From: Skermanella stibiiresistens SB22
GTDB taxonomy: Bacteria > Pseudomonadota > Alphaproteobacteria > Azospirillales > Azospirillaceae
Reading direction: 5' to 3'
Assembly (NCBI RefSeq): GCF_000576635.1
Contig: NZ_AVFL01000012.1
Span: 150,711-214,710 of the forward strand
Length of the DNA stretch: 64,000 nucleotides
In this document: positions 8,011 through 16,552 of the stretch, in pieces
Numbering within the stretch: position 1 is the first letter of the stretch
Layout: every line of letters starts with the position of its first letter
Made by a program: the position numbers and the translations under genes
The notes under the pieces: model-generated
The model's database searches: none
Seen by the model: the letters and a program-made list of their open reading frames with translations, nothing else
What the model was told of the DNA's origin: nothing

Positions 8011-9555
8011 ATGCGAGTCGTTTTTGGGGACCACCTGCTCGACCTCGACCGGCGGGAGCTCTCCCGGGGCGCCGAGGCGATCGCGGTCGGACCGCAAGTC
8101 TTCGACCTGCTGGTTCATCTGGTGCGTCATCGCGAGCGTGTCGTCAGCAAGGATGATCTGCTGGACGCGGTGTGGGGTGGAAGGATCGTCTCCGAATCAA
8201 CCCTGACCAGTCATATCAACGCGGTGCGCAAGGCGATCGGCGACACTGGCGGGGAACAGAGGCTGATCCGAACCATCGCCCGGAAAGGCTTCCGATTCGT
8301 CGGAGACGTCACGGAGCTATCATCCCCAATCGAGCCGCCGGCACAGGTTCTGGCTCTTCCCGACAAGCCCTCCATCGCCGTCTTGCCGTTCCTGAATCTC
8401 AGCGGCGATCCGGAGCGGGAGTATTTCGCCGACGGCGTGGTCGAGGACATCATCTCGGCGCTGTCCCGCATCGGCTGGCTGTTCGTGATCTCGCGCAATT
8501 CCAGCTTCACCTACAAGGGCCGACCGGTGGATGTGAAGCAAGTGGGCCGCGAGTTGGGCGTGCGCTACGTGCTGGAGGGCAGCGTGCGCAGATCGGCGAA
8601 CCGCGTGCGCATCACGGGGCAGCTGATCGACGCGACGACGGGCGCGCATCTCTGGGCGGAGCGTTTCGAAAGCGCTCTCGACGATATCTTCGAGCTGCAG
8701 GACCAAGTGGCGGAGAGTGTCGTTGGCGCGATCGCGCCGCAATTGGAGCGGGCGGAGATCGATCGCGCCAAGCGGAAGCCGACCGAAAGCCTGGACGCCT
8801 ACGACTACCATCTGCGCGGAATGGCCAGTTTTCACCAGCGAACCCGGGAGGCCGTCGGCGAGGCCCTGCCGTTGTTCCACAAGGCGGTGGAGCTCGATCC
8901 GGACTTCGCCTCCGCCTATGGAATGGCGGCGTGGTGCCATTTCTGGCGCAAGATCAACGGCTGGATGACCGATCCCGCGGCGGAGGTTACCGAGGCCGCC
9001 CGACTGGCCCGCCGGGCGGTGGAGTTGGGCGTGAACGACGCGGTCGCCCTCACCCGAGGCGGTCACGCGCTCGGCCATTTCGGCGGCGATCTCGACGGCT
9101 GCATCGCCCTGCTCGACCGGGCGCTGGTGCTCAACCCCAATCTGTCGGCTGCCTGGTATCTCGGCGGCTTCCAACGGATCTCCCGCGGCGAACCCAATGA
9201 CGCCATCGACCGCATCGCCCACGCCATGCGGCTCAGTCCCCTGGACCCGGAAATGGTGCGGATGCAGGCGGGAATGGCCATGGCCCATCTGTTTACCGGA
9301 CGCTTCGACGCCGCGTCGTCGTGGGCGGAGAAGGCGTTCAGGGACTTGCCGGGATTCCTGCTGGTTGCCGCCATCATCGCGGCGAGCCACGCGCTCGCCG
9401 GCCGAACGGACGAGGCCCGGCGGGCCTTGGGTCATCTACGCGGGCTCGATCCGGGACTGCGCATCTCCAACATCGACGACTGGGTCCTGCTCCAGCGTCC
9501 GGAAGACCTCGCCGTGTTGACGGAGGGCTTGCGGAAGGCGGGGCTGCCGGAATGA
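8011..9555 (+). CDS. Winged-helix transcriptional regulator with TolB-like and TPR domains
   Basis: 514 residues. Residues 1-100 form an OmpR/CadC-type winged helix (LDLDRRELSRG, then the recognition-helix region ESTLTSHINAVRKAIGD and RTIARKGFRFVG). A linker leads to the segment PSIAVLPFLNLSGDPE through AHLWAERFE, common to adenylate-cyclase-like/TolB-like regulators. The C-terminal half is a TPR array starting near residue 270. There is no receiver domain and no membrane helix, so it is a one-component cytosolic regulator whose ligand or partner is bound by the TPRs. It is divergent from the 5603-7827 operon, with about 180 bp between them. Regulation of that operon is inferred. Confidence 0.85.
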   Translation: MRVVFGDHLLDLDRRELSRGAEAIAVGPQVFDLLVHLVRHRERVVSKDDLLDAVWGGRIVSESTLTSHINAVRKAIGDTGGEQRLIRTIARKGFRFVGDVTELSSPIEPPAQVLALPDKPSIAVLPFLNLSGDPEREYFADGVVEDIISALSRIGWLFVISRNSSFTYKGRPVDVKQVGRELGVRYVLEGSVRRSANRVRITGQLIDATTGAHLWAERFESALDDIFELQDQVAESVVGAIAPQLERAEIDRAKRKPTESLDAYDYHLRGMASFHQRTREAVGEALPLFHKAVELDPDFASAYGMAAWCHFWRKINGWMTDPAAEVTEAARLARRAVELGVNDAVALTRGGHALGHFGGDLDGCIALLDRALVLNPNLSAAWYLGGFQRISRGEPNDAIDRIAHAMRLSPLDPEMVRMQAGMAMAHLFTGRFDAASSWAEKAFRDLPGFLLVAAIIAASHALAGRTDEARRALGHLRGLDPGLRISNIDDWVLLQRPEDLAVLTEGLRKAGLPE

Positions 9556-9674
9556 GGGGGTGGGGGGCACTCGGGGCGTCGCGGGGATGAGGTCGATACT
9601 GGAGAAACCAACCGCCACCGCTCCGAGTGCGATTTAAGCTGGGCGGTTGGGCGAACTGATTTGGCTGCGTCTCA

Positions 9675-9855
9675 TCAGGAGTGGAAGTCATGGGTCTCGA
9701 TCTTCGCGAAGGCTTCGAACAGTCCTGCGATCTAACGATCCGCCTATTCGCTCCCCCACCGATCACGGGTGTGATGGTAGATGTCATCGAGGCGGTGCGA
9801 GGCCGCCTCCTGGATATGGACGGCGGCGATTTTGGCTCGGGTCCTGTTACGCGCG
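9675..9855 (-). pseudogene. Decayed RelE/ParE-type toxin gene
   Basis: Directly behind the antitoxin stop, one minus-strand frame reads TRAKIAAVHIQEAASHRLDD and continues through a WGSE motif into a TAG (9744-9746). Three codons later comes a second TAG (9732-9734), then IAGLFEAFAKIE and a TGA at 9675-9677. This is the N-terminal half of a ParE toxin as I remember the family, with at least two nonsense changes, no clear start codon and no C-terminal half. It cannot make a full toxin. Confidence 0.7.
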
Positions 9856-9990
9856 CTCCTTATCGCGTCGGATCAGATCCTCGATATACTCGCTGACGTT
9901 CTTATAGGATCCGGTTTCGCCGACATTGGCGGCCACAAAATCGCTGAGCACACCACTGAGGTGGACGGTCATCGTCGTCGTGCGAGCCAT
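9847..9990 (-). CDS. Ribbon-helix-helix antitoxin (ParD/CC2985-like)
   Basis: 47 residues from ATG 9990: MARTTTMTVHLSGVLSDFVA, then SYKNVSEYIEDLIRRDKERA. This is the classic small RHH DNA-binding antitoxin with a strand-forming TMTVHL and a helix carrying the SEYIEDLIRRD signature. The reading frame is intact, while the toxin frame that follows is broken by stops. It is therefore an orphan antitoxin, possibly still autoregulating or buffering other ParE toxins. A longer start at 10041 exists but adds a non-conserved leader. Confidence 0.7.
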   Translation of the reverse strand: MARTTTMTVHLSGVLSDFVAANVGETGSYKNVSEYIEDLIRRDKERA

Positions 9991-10336
9991 GTCAATGTCC
10001 CTCACATGATCACTGTCTTCAATATAACCAGAATCGCACACTGCAAGGTATGGCGTCGATCATGGCTTGCCAGCACGGGAGATTGTGGAGTCCCCGGCTG
10101 AATGAACCGGTGTGCGCCACCGCAGCCGGTTCCCGCGCGCGCAAGTCGGAGAAGAGCGGTGCGTTGGCGCGGCGCTGGGCGATCCGGCGCTCACGGTGCG
10201 CTCGATCGGCGGATTTGCAGCCGTGAGAGAGGGCATCCTTTACACAGCCTCTCCGCGAGTTCGGGAGGGCTTTGAAGATTCTGGCAAAGCCCCCTTTGTG
10301 ATAATAGGTCACATGTAACCAGATACGGAGGTTCGC
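9991..10336. other. Intergenic region between the two toxin-antitoxin loci
   Basis: 346 bases with no supported gene. Open frames crossing it have no recognisable motif. Promoters for the two divergent TA loci are expected here, but none is identified. Confidence 0.4.
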
Positions 10337-10576
10337 ATGGCTGGAGCGTCGGGAGCCAAGTCTTCGCGCATGCAGGTGCGCAGGCATCGTGAGAGGCTGC
10401 GCGAGCAAGTTCTGCGCCCGATCCAGATCTGGGTGCCGGACGTTCGGGCGTCATCATTCAACATGGAGGCGCACCGCCAGTCGCTCGCCGTCGCCGCGAG
10501 CGACCATAAGCGCGAGGATCAGGCGTTCATCGACACCGTGTCGGTCGTCGATTTGGGGGAATGCGGCGATGAATGA
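10337..10576 (+). CDS. MazE-like antitoxin (DUF3018 type)
   Basis: 79 residues. An N-terminal basic segment (MQVRRHRERLREQVLRPIQI) is followed by WVPDVRASSF and an acidic C-terminus ending VVDLGECGDE. This is the layout of the MazE-family antitoxins found before PemK/MazF toxins. Its stop overlaps the toxin start in an ATGA arrangement (10573-10576), a standard translational coupling in TA operons. The protein should bind the toxin through its acidic tail and the operator through its basic half. Confidence 0.8.
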   Translation: MAGASGAKSSRMQVRRHRERLREQVLRPIQIWVPDVRASSFNMEAHRQSLAVAASDHKREDQAFIDTVSVVDLGECGDE

Positions 10577-10926
10577 GGCGCGGCGAGATTTGGACGGTAT
10601 CTGGCGGCAAGGACTATGCGGGCAAGCCGCGCCCTGTCGTCATCGTCCAGGATGATGGCTTCGACGCCACCGACTCCATCACCATCTGCGTCTTCACCAC
10701 GGATGAGACCGACGCGCCTCTCTTCTGCCTGCCGGTTGAACCGAGCGAACGGAATGGCTTGCGCTCTCCGTGCCGACTGATGGTGGACAAGGTCACGACC
10801 GTCCCGAAATCCAAGGTTGGATCCAAAGTTGGGCGCCTGGATGACGAGGATTTGCTGAGGCTCAACCAAGCCGTCATCGTCTTTCTAGGGCTTGCGGTTT
10901 CGCTGCGAGCGGGCCGGAAGGAATGA
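10573..10926 (+). CDS. MazF/PemK-family endoribonuclease toxin
   Basis: 117 residues starting MRRGEIWTVSGGKDYAGKPR, the conserved MazF/PemK opening. PVVIVQDDGF follows, then LMVDKVTTVPKSKVG, which holds the Thr/Ser region used in catalysis, and a C-terminal helix. The toxin cleaves single-stranded mRNA at short motifs. The frame is complete and nothing suggests inactivation. It overlaps the antitoxin by 4 bp. It lies about 240 bp from a tRNA-Ser gene, which together with the decayed ParDE remnant marks this stretch as an accessory insertion area. Confidence 0.87.
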   Translation: MRRGEIWTVSGGKDYAGKPRPVVIVQDDGFDATDSITICVFTTDETDAPLFCLPVEPSERNGLRSPCRLMVDKVTTVPKSKVGSKVGRLDDEDLLRLNQAVIVFLGLAVSLRAGRKE

Positions 10927-11170
10927 AGGATGTGCGGGCGGATTCCGTCGTGATCGACCTCAGACCGGCCACGGACGCCGCCGCCTCGCTGTCTTTGCCT
11001 CCGACGACGCACCGTGGCGTGGACTCTGGCCGTTCTGGTTGCCTCGCGGGTGCGCGATGACCTATGGCATGTCCCGCAGGCTTTGAAGGATCATGGGATC
11101 GAAGGGCGACTTGATTTCAATCCTCGCTGCCGCCTCGGATGTGAACGGCGTTCGTGGCTTTGTTCTGAAG

Positions 11171-11260
11171 TGGCGGATGAGGTGGGATTCGAACCCACGG
11201 TGAGCTTGCACCCACGGCGGTTTTCAAGACCGCTGCCTTAAACCACTCGGCCACCCATCC
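11171..11260 (-). tRNA. tRNA-Ser (anticodon TGA)
   Basis: The minus strand reads a 90-base class II tRNA with acceptor GGATGGG paired to CTCATCC, discriminator G and encoded CCA. The anticodon stem is GCGGT/ACCGC around the loop CTTGAAA, so the anticodon is TGA. A variable arm (GTGGGTGCAAGCTCAC) is present and the T-loop is GTTCGAATC. The extra arm and anticodon identify serine. Confidence 0.95.
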
Positions 11261-11416
11261 AGCGTCGCGTCGGGGCCATTCACCCCGCGCAAGAGCGACG
11301 GCGGATACATGCCGCGCCATCACGCTCGGGTCAACAGCGAACACGTCGCGCCAGGGAAGATCCAGCGGCCCGATCGGCATCGCGGCTCGATATGATGATC
11401 CTCACCTCCGCTGACG

Positions 11417-11451
11417 AAAAAGGGCCCCGCTGCGATTGCCGCGCGGGGCCC
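11417..11451 (-). terminator. Rho-independent terminator, minus strand
   Basis: GGGCCCCGC / GCGGGGCCC stem, extendable by three more pairs in the loop, is followed on the minus strand by TTTTT (11417-11421). There is no protein gene upstream of it on that strand, which is why a small RNA is proposed. Confidence 0.8.
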
Positions 11452-11490
11452 AAGTCTAGGGAGGAAACGCAACCAATTGCGCTGGACACA
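11417..11490 (-). ncRNA. Candidate alpha-r8 / MmgR-like small RNA
   Basis: Read on the minus strand, a small hairpin (CGCAA-TTGG-TTGCG, 11468-11481) is followed by the unpaired decamer TTTCCTCCCT (11458-11467), a short spacer, and a strong terminator hairpin with TTTTT. A single-stranded UUUCCUCCCU between two hairpins is the hallmark I remember for the alphaproteobacterial alpha-r8 (MmgR) RNAs, trans-acting RNAs of roughly 70-80 nt. The 5' end near 11490 is an estimate. A TTAA-N7-TTAA CtrA box lies where the -35 would be. MmgR is known from rhizobia for nitrogen-dependent control of polyhydroxybutyrate; that role here is inference. Confidence 0.6.
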
Positions 11491-11507
11491 GTTTTAGGTT
11501 GGATCAT

Positions 11508-11524
11508 TTAAAAATTCGTTAACC
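11508..11524. promoter_or_regulatory. CtrA-type binding site (TTAA-N7-TTAACC)
   Basis: A perfect TTAA, seven bases, TTAA followed by CC, in a locally AT-rich patch about 25-30 bp upstream of the estimated start of the minus-strand small RNA. CtrA-activated promoters carry this box over the -35 region. Confidence 0.55.
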
Positions 11525-12080
11525 ATAACTCGCCGTTTGTCGATTTTTACCTGAGACGCCCAGTTAGAGAAGCCGCGTTCTCCGCCAACTCGCCACCTCC
11601 ATCCGGATTCGACAACGCTCCCTTCGGCGGCGATGTCAGGTGCCTGATTATCCGCTATGCGAATCATCCTAGGCGGTCTCTATCGAAAGGCGTATATAGA
11701 TCTTGCGGCAAAATCGCCCGATTGGCGGGGTTTAAGTTTGGGGGTCGGAAGATGGTGCTTGCGCGGCGCACGATAATTTTTGAAACTCGCTGTCACGGCA
11801 GAGACCCAAGCAAAGGGCGAGGGAGCGGCGAGGCTCCGTCAGACGCGAAGGCGATCACGGCCTTCGTCATGCCGCTCGGTGCATAGAGACACCGCTCCCG
11901 ACAAAACCACCCGGCCAGCCCCGATCCTGCGGGTAACAAGGATCGCGAGGGACGGCACAAGGGTAGGGGAGCGGCGCTACGGGAAGGGTTGATGAGGTGA
12001 GATTGAGCTGACCCTGCCACCAACCCGTGGCGGGATAGTCCTATCTGTCCCTGATTGGCTTTGAGGAAGGGGTTCTGCAC
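11525..12080. other. Intergenic region upstream of nifA
   Basis: 556 bases with no convincing gene. I searched by eye for a -24/-12 sigma-54 element and for TGT-N10-ACA and found none, so nifA is probably transcribed from an ordinary promoter. A small dyad GATAG-TC-CTATC lies at 12034-12045. GAGGAAGGGG just before 12081 is the nifA ribosome-binding site. Short open frames here (for example 11780-11992) lack any protein-like character. Confidence 0.5.
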
Positions 12081-13994
12081 ATGGCCGGAGCGACACGCCA
12101 GAATCAGTCGAGCGTTGAACTCTTCGCTATCTATGAAGTCAGCAAGATCCTGAGTTCCTCACTAGACCTTCAGCAGACGCTGCGCGAGGTCCTGAGGCTG
12201 CTGTCGTACCATCTGCAAATGCAGCGCGGGCGGATCTGCCTGCTGACCGACGACAGCACGCTGAAGCTGATCGCGGCGCTCGGCATGTCGCATGAGGAGA
12301 TGGAGCGGGGCCAGTACCGCGCGGGAGAGGGCATCGTCGGGCGGATCGTCAAGACCGGCATGCCGGCCGTCGTGCCGAACCTCGCCGACGAACCGCTCTT
12401 CCTCAACCGCACCGGCGGGCGCCACGACATCGCCGAGGTGGTGATCAGCCTGGTCGGCGTGCCGATCAAGGCGGCCGGCGAGTGCATCGGCGTCATGACC
12501 ATCGACCGCATCAGCGACGATGGCTACACCGGCAACTTCGACAGCGACGTCCGTCTGCTGACCATGGTCGCCAACCTGATCGGTCAGACCGTGCGCCTGC
12601 ACCGCACCGTCGCCGAGGAACGGCGCTTCATGATGCGGGAGAAGTTCCGCCTGCAGAAGGAAGTCTCCAAGGTCGACTATCAGGTCGACAACGTGGTGTG
12701 CAGCAGCAAGCGCATGCAGGAGGTGCTGGCCCAGGTCCACCGCGTCGCGCCGTTCCGCTCCACCGTGCTGATCCGCGGCGAGAGCGGAACCGGCAAGGAG
12801 CTGATCGCGCGCGCCATCCACATGCTCAGTTCACGGAAGGAACAACCGTTCATCCGCATCAACTGCGCCGCCTTGCCGGAAAGCTTGCTGGAGTCGGAGT
12901 TGTTCGGCCACGAGCGCGGCGCCTTCACCGGCGCCAACCGCGATCACAAGGGCCGGTTCGAGCTGGCGACCGGCGGCACCCTGTTCCTGGACGAGATCGG
13001 CGACATTTCCCCATCGTTCCAGGCCAAGCTGCTGCGGGTCCTGCAGGAGCAGGAGTTCGAGCGGGTTGGCGGCACCAAGACGATCAAGACGGATGTCAGG
13101 ATCATCACGGCCACCAACGTCAACCTGGAGGAGGCGGTGGCACAGGGCAAGTTCCGCGCCGACTTGTATTACCGCATCAACGTGGTGACCATCTTCCTGC
13201 CGCCGCTTCGCGAGCGCAGCGACGACATCCCGCTGCTGGCCAGTCACTTCGTGCAGAAGTTCAATCGCGACAACGGACTGAACGTGGCGCTCCACGACGA
13301 CGCCCTGGACATCCTCAAGAAGTGTCCGTGGCCCGGCAATGTCCGCGAGCTGGAAAACTGCATCGAGCGGGCGGCGACGCTGTGTCGGGATGGGGTGATC
13401 TGGGACCTGGATCTCTCCTGCCAGATGAACCTCTGTTACTCCTCCACCCTGTGGCACCACCGGACGATCACGCCGACGGCGGGGGCGGCGGTCCCGTCCT
13501 ACGCCACGCCGCCCAACGGCGGCGCGATGCCGCCCATGGCCCAGGCGGCGCCCGCCCGTTCCAGTTGTAATACCGTCGGGGTTCCAGGCTGCTCGGCGGC
13601 CAACGGCGGGTCCTGCGCCGCCGCTCCGGCCACCATGCTGCCCAGCGCCATCCCCCAAGGCGCCCTCCCACCGATGGCCCAGCCCGGCCGCCTGCCGCCT
13701 CCCATGCCGCCCCACTCGCCGCAGTCCCCGTCGATGGGCAATCCTTCCGCCCAGACGGACGCGTTCATCTCGGCCGACGCGCTGAACGAGGCGGCTGTTG
13801 GCGAATTGCTGGGAATGCGGATTGGCAACGGGGGTCCGGACGAGCCTGAATTCACCACGCCGCGCGACCGCCTCCTTTGGGCGATGGAGCGGACCGGCTG
13901 GGTCCAGGCCAAAGCCGGACGGTTGCTGGGGCTGACGACGAGGCAGGTCAGCTACGCCCTTCGCAAGTACAACATCGAAATAAAACGATTCTAA
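12081..13994 (+). CDS. nifA: NifA, sigma-54-dependent activator of nif genes
   Basis: 637 residues. N-terminal GAF domain about 15-175; AAA+ domain with Walker A GESGTGKE (233-240), sigma-54 contact loop GAFTGA (280-285) and Walker [10 protein letters not shown]-terminal helix-turn-helix ([18 protein letters not shown], 613-630) for TGT-N10-ACA sites. Cysteines 435 and 447 show the C-X11-C spacing of oxygen-sensitive alphaproteobacterial NifA, with further cysteines at 427, 452, 496, 504 and 512. The interdomain linker (about 450-590) is unusually long and rich in Pro, Ala and Met, and its late cysteines do not show the textbook C-X4-C pair. It should activate the nifB and nifH promoters seen in this window when oxygen and fixed nitrogen are low. 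Confidence 0.97.
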   Translation: MAGATRQNQSSVELFAIYEVSKILSSSLDLQQTLREVLRLLSYHLQMQRGRICLLTDDSTLKLIAALGMSHEEMERGQYRAGEGIVGRIVKTGMPAVVPNLADEPLFLNRTGGRHDIAEVVISLVGVPIKAAGECIGVMTIDRISDDGYTGNFDSDVRLLTMVANLIGQTVRLHRTVAEERRFMMREKFRLQKEVSKVDYQVDNVVCSSKRMQEVLAQVHRVAPFRSTVLIRGESGTGKELIARAIHMLSSRKEQPFIRINCAALPESLLESELFGHERGAFTGANRDHKGRFELATGGTLFLDEIGDISPSFQAKLLRVLQEQEFERVGGTKTIKTDVRIITATNVNLEEAVAQGKFRADLYYRINVVTIFLPPLRERSDDIPLLASHFVQKFNRDNGLNVALHDDALDILKKCPWPGNVRELENCIERAATLCRDGVIWDLDLSCQMNLCYSSTLWHHRTITPTAGAAVPSYATPPNGGAMPPMAQAAPARSSCNTVGVPGCSAANGGSCAAAPATMLPSAIPQGALPPMAQPGRLPPPMPPHSPQSPSMGNPSAQTDAFISADALNEAAVGELLGMRIGNGGPDEPEFTTPRDRLLWAMERTGWVQAKAGRLLGLTTRQVSYALRKYNIEIKRF

Positions 13995-14104
13995 GAAAAC
14001 CGACCTTGGCGTGTACCCCCTCGCTGGTTATATAGTTAATGCGGTCGGCCCACCGCCTCCGGGCGAGGGGCCGCCGCGAGAACCAATCAGCTTGGGGAAA
14101 CACC

Positions 14105-14260
14105 ATGACTGAGAAGCAAAAGGGGCTGACAACCCCGCGGGGGCACCCGGCGACGGGTAGGAACGTTCCGCGAAACGTCGGGGAGAAGGGGACGGCGACC
14201 CAGGAAAATCGCCAATCCGCGAGGCACAATCTCATCGGCCAGGCCAGCGACGGCATCTGA
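14105..14260 (+). CDS. 51-residue protein resembling a catalase N-terminus (minigene or remnant)
   Basis: A 51-codon frame with a GGGGAA ribosome-binding site 5 bases before ATG 14105. Its sequence (KGLTTPRGHPATGRN, then GEKGTATQENRQ) matches the N-terminal arm of the catalase encoded 213 bp downstream ([15 protein letters not shown], then [12 protein letters not shown]). It stops before the catalytic His region, so it has no catalase core. It may be a partial duplication of the catalase start or a small protein using the same arm, which in catalases threads between subunits. Both options are inference. Confidence 0.55.
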   Translation: MTEKQKGLTTPRGHPATGRNVPRNVGEKGTATQENRQSARHNLIGQASDGI

Positions 14261-14473
14261 AATCCGCGTCCAGACAATGGCGTCTGGCGCTGCGGCTGTT
14301 TCGACCGCTGTCCGCGCCGGGATTCGCCAATACAGCTTCACGCGTTCAGGCGAACGTTTGGACCAAACTTGGCCGGCGATAATCAGTCGGCCGATGCTCG
14401 CCTGATGGTGCCCGGGCTTAGAGGATCATCCTCGCCACCACCCGAGGTGCCGCCATGAAAAGGGAGAGAGCTT

Positions 14474-16210
14474 ATGGACAACAACTCCAATCGGCCTGGA
14501 ACGGGCGGTAACGGACCTTCGGGAACCTCCGACAAGACCCTGACCAATCGGCAGGGGCATCCGATCACCAACAACCAGTCCCAGCGCACCGTCGGCAGCC
14601 GCGGCCCGGCGACGCTGGAGAACTACCAATTTCTCGAGAAGATCACCCATTTCGACCGCGAGCGGATCCCCGAGCGCGTCGTGCATGCCCGTGGCTTCGT
14701 CTGCTATGGCGATCTCGAGGTGACGGGTAAGATCGGTGACGAGCCCGCCTCCAAGTACACCCGGGCCAAGCTGTTCCAGGAGGCCGGCAAGAAGACGCCG
14801 CTCGCGGTCCGTTTCTCCACCGTGATCGGGGGGCGCGACAGTTCGGAGACCGCCCGCGATCCCCGCGGTTTCGCCGTCAAGTTCTACACCGAGGACGGCA
14901 ATTGGGACTTGGTCGGCAATAACCTGCCGGTTTTCTTCATCCGGGACGCCATCAAGTTCCCGGACGTCATCCACTCCTTGAAGCCGGACCCGGTGACCTT
15001 CCGCCAGGAGCCGAACCGGATCTTCGACTTCATGAGCCAGACGCCGGAATCAATGAACATGCTGACGCATCTGTTCAGCCCGCGCGGCATTCCGGCGAAC
15101 TACCGGCATATGGAAGGGTTTGGCGTCAACACCTACAAGATGGTCAACCAGCAGGGTGACACCGTCCTGGTCAAGTACCATTTCCACCCGCAACTGGGCG
15201 TCGCCAGCCTGACGGCGGACGAGGCGGCCAAGGTCCAGGGGCAGGAATTGGGATCCGCCACGATGGACCTGTTCCAGGCGATCGAGCGGGGCGACTATCC
15301 GAAGTGGGACATGTTCGTCCAGATCATGGAGGATCACGAGCATCCCGAGTTGGATTGGGACCCGCTGGACGACACCAAGGTCTGGCCCGAGAAGGACTTC
15401 CCGCTGCGTCACGTCGGCACCATGACGCTGAACCGCAACGTCGAAGACTTCTTCAATGAGAATGAGCAGATCGCCATGGGCACCGGCGTGCTGGTGGACG
15501 GGCTCGACTTCTCCGACGACAAGATGCTGGTCGGCCGCACCTTCTCCTATTCCGACACCCAACGGTATCGGGTGGGCACGAACTACCTGCAACTGCCGGT
15601 GAATCAGCCGAAGAACGCCCGGGTGGCGACCAACCTTTCCGGTGGTCAGATGTCGTTCCATCGCGATCTGGCGCCGGGGCAGAACCCCCACATCAACTTC
15701 GAGCCGTCCATCCATGATGGGCTGCGCGAGTCGGATCGGGATCAGTCGAGCAACCCTCCGGAAATCCAAGGCCGGCTGACGCGCAGTGTGATCGAGCGGC
15801 GCAACGACTATGTCCAGCCGCGGGCGCGTTACAGCACCATCCAGGAATGGGAACGCGACGACCTGGTCCTGAACATGGGCACCCTGCTGGGCCAGTGCGA
15901 GCGGGACGTCCAGGAACGGATGATCTGGCACTTCCTGCTGGTCCATGACGACTACGGCAAGCGCGTCGGCGAGATCCTTGGAATCACCGCCGACGATGTC
16001 CGCAACCTCCAGCCGCTGCCGAAGCAGGTGCTGACGGAGGAGGACAAGCGCCGGCTCCAGAACCTCGGCGCCAATGGCGACAAGATCGATCCGAGCGTCT
16101 GGGGCCAGTGGACCAGTTCCGTCAAGGACGACCGGGCGAAGGCCGAGGATGTCCTGAGCGGCATGAAGGGCGCCCAGGCGGCCATGCGGCACGATCAAGC
16201 CGCCGAGTAA
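14474..16210 (+). CDS. Monofunctional heme catalase
   Basis: 578 residues. Catalytic His71 lies in RVVHARGF and catalytic Asn in [13 protein letters not shown] (150/151). The proximal heme Tyr is in [17 protein letters not shown]. The N-terminal arm is followed by the beta-barrel core, and the C-terminus has an extension of helices without the large flavodoxin domain of HPII-type enzymes. It converts hydrogen peroxide to water and oxygen in the cytosol. Its place between nifA and nifB suggests protection of oxygen-labile nitrogenase machinery in a microaerobic diazotroph, an inference from position. No sigma-54 promoter was seen upstream. A terminator follows. Confidence 0.96.
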   Translation: MDNNSNRPGTGGNGPSGTSDKTLTNRQGHPITNNQSQRTVGSRGPATLENYQFLEKITHFDRERIPERVVHARGFVCYGDLEVTGKIGDEPASKYTRAKLFQEAGKKTPLAVRFSTVIGGRDSSETARDPRGFAVKFYTEDGNWDLVGNNLPVFFIRDAIKFPDVIHSLKPDPVTFRQEPNRIFDFMSQTPESMNMLTHLFSPRGIPANYRHMEGFGVNTYKMVNQQGDTVLVKYHFHPQLGVASLTADEAAKVQGQELGSATMDLFQAIERGDYPKWDMFVQIMEDHEHPELDWDPLDDTKVWPEKDFPLRHVGTMTLNRNVEDFFNENEQIAMGTGVLVDGLDFSDDKMLVGRTFSYSDTQRYRVGTNYLQLPVNQPKNARVATNLSGGQMSFHRDLAPGQNPHINFEPSIHDGLRESDRDQSSNPPEIQGRLTRSVIERRNDYVQPRARYSTIQEWERDDLVLNMGTLLGQCERDVQERMIWHFLLVHDDYGKRVGEILGITADDVRNLQPLPKQVLTEEDKRRLQNLGANGDKIDPSVWGQWTSSVKDDRAKAEDVLSGMKGAQAAMRHDQAAE

Positions 16211-16266
16211 ATCCGGCGGATCCAGGTTACGGGGATCCTGGTTACTGGGGTCCTGGTTGTGGGGGA

Positions 16267-16295
16267 GGGGCGGCGATCACATCGCCGCCCCTTTC
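16267..16295 (+). terminator. Terminator after the catalase gene
   Basis: GGGGCGGCGAT / ATCGCCGCCCC stem with a three-base loop followed by TTTC, about 55 bp after the catalase stop. The bases between the stop and the hairpin contain short imperfect repeats of a GGTCCTGGTT-like unit. Confidence 0.75.
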
Positions 16296-16359
16296 ACGTT
16301 TTCGGGGCTCGTGGGTCCGACGCGCACGCTTACTCCGTCGAAAAACCCTCCCCAATCCG

Positions 16360-16375
16360 TGTCGGTTATCCGACA
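16360..16375. promoter_or_regulatory. NifA upstream activator sequence of nifB
   Basis: Exact TGT-N10-ACA with additional dyad symmetry (TGTCGG / CCGACA). It lies about 106 bp upstream of the -24 element, a normal distance for NifA acting through DNA looping. Confidence 0.85.
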
Positions 16376-16480
16376 GGATCCCGACAGACATCACGCTCCC
16401 CGTTGCCAACATGACATCGGAAAATTGTCCGGTGCTCCTTAACTGATTGAAACTGAAACGGATTTCGGTTTCAAGGAAAC

Positions 16481-16497
16481 TGGCCCCATTCTTGCTG
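16481..16497 (+). promoter_or_regulatory. Sigma-54 promoter of nifB
   Basis: TGGCCCC-ATTC-TTGCT matches the -24/-12 consensus with correct GG-N10-GC spacing. It starts 72 bp before the nifB start codon and has a NifA site upstream. Confidence 0.9.
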
Positions 16498-16552
16498 TCC
16501 TCCTTCCGCAGAGCCTCCGGGACGTCTTTGGCTGTACGGGAAGGATTGGACC

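Noticed and set aside
9374..9787. Minus-strand frame over the end of the TPR regulator
   Set aside because: It is out of frame with the ParE remnant and has shadow composition.
10927..11086. Small frame after the mazF-like gene (TPWRGLWPFWLPRG-like reading)
   Set aside because: Short, without a convincing start or family match; could be a decayed gene fragment but evidence is too thin.
11014..11241. Plus-strand frame ending in VGFEPTVSLHPRRFSRP
   Set aside because: The C-terminal half is read through the antisense of the tRNA-Ser gene; such VGFEPT proteins are a known annotation artefact.
12034..12050. Dyad GATAG-TC-CTATC upstream of nifA as an operator
   Set aside because: Short and not matching NifA, FNR or NtrC sites I know; kept only as a note in the intergenic entry.
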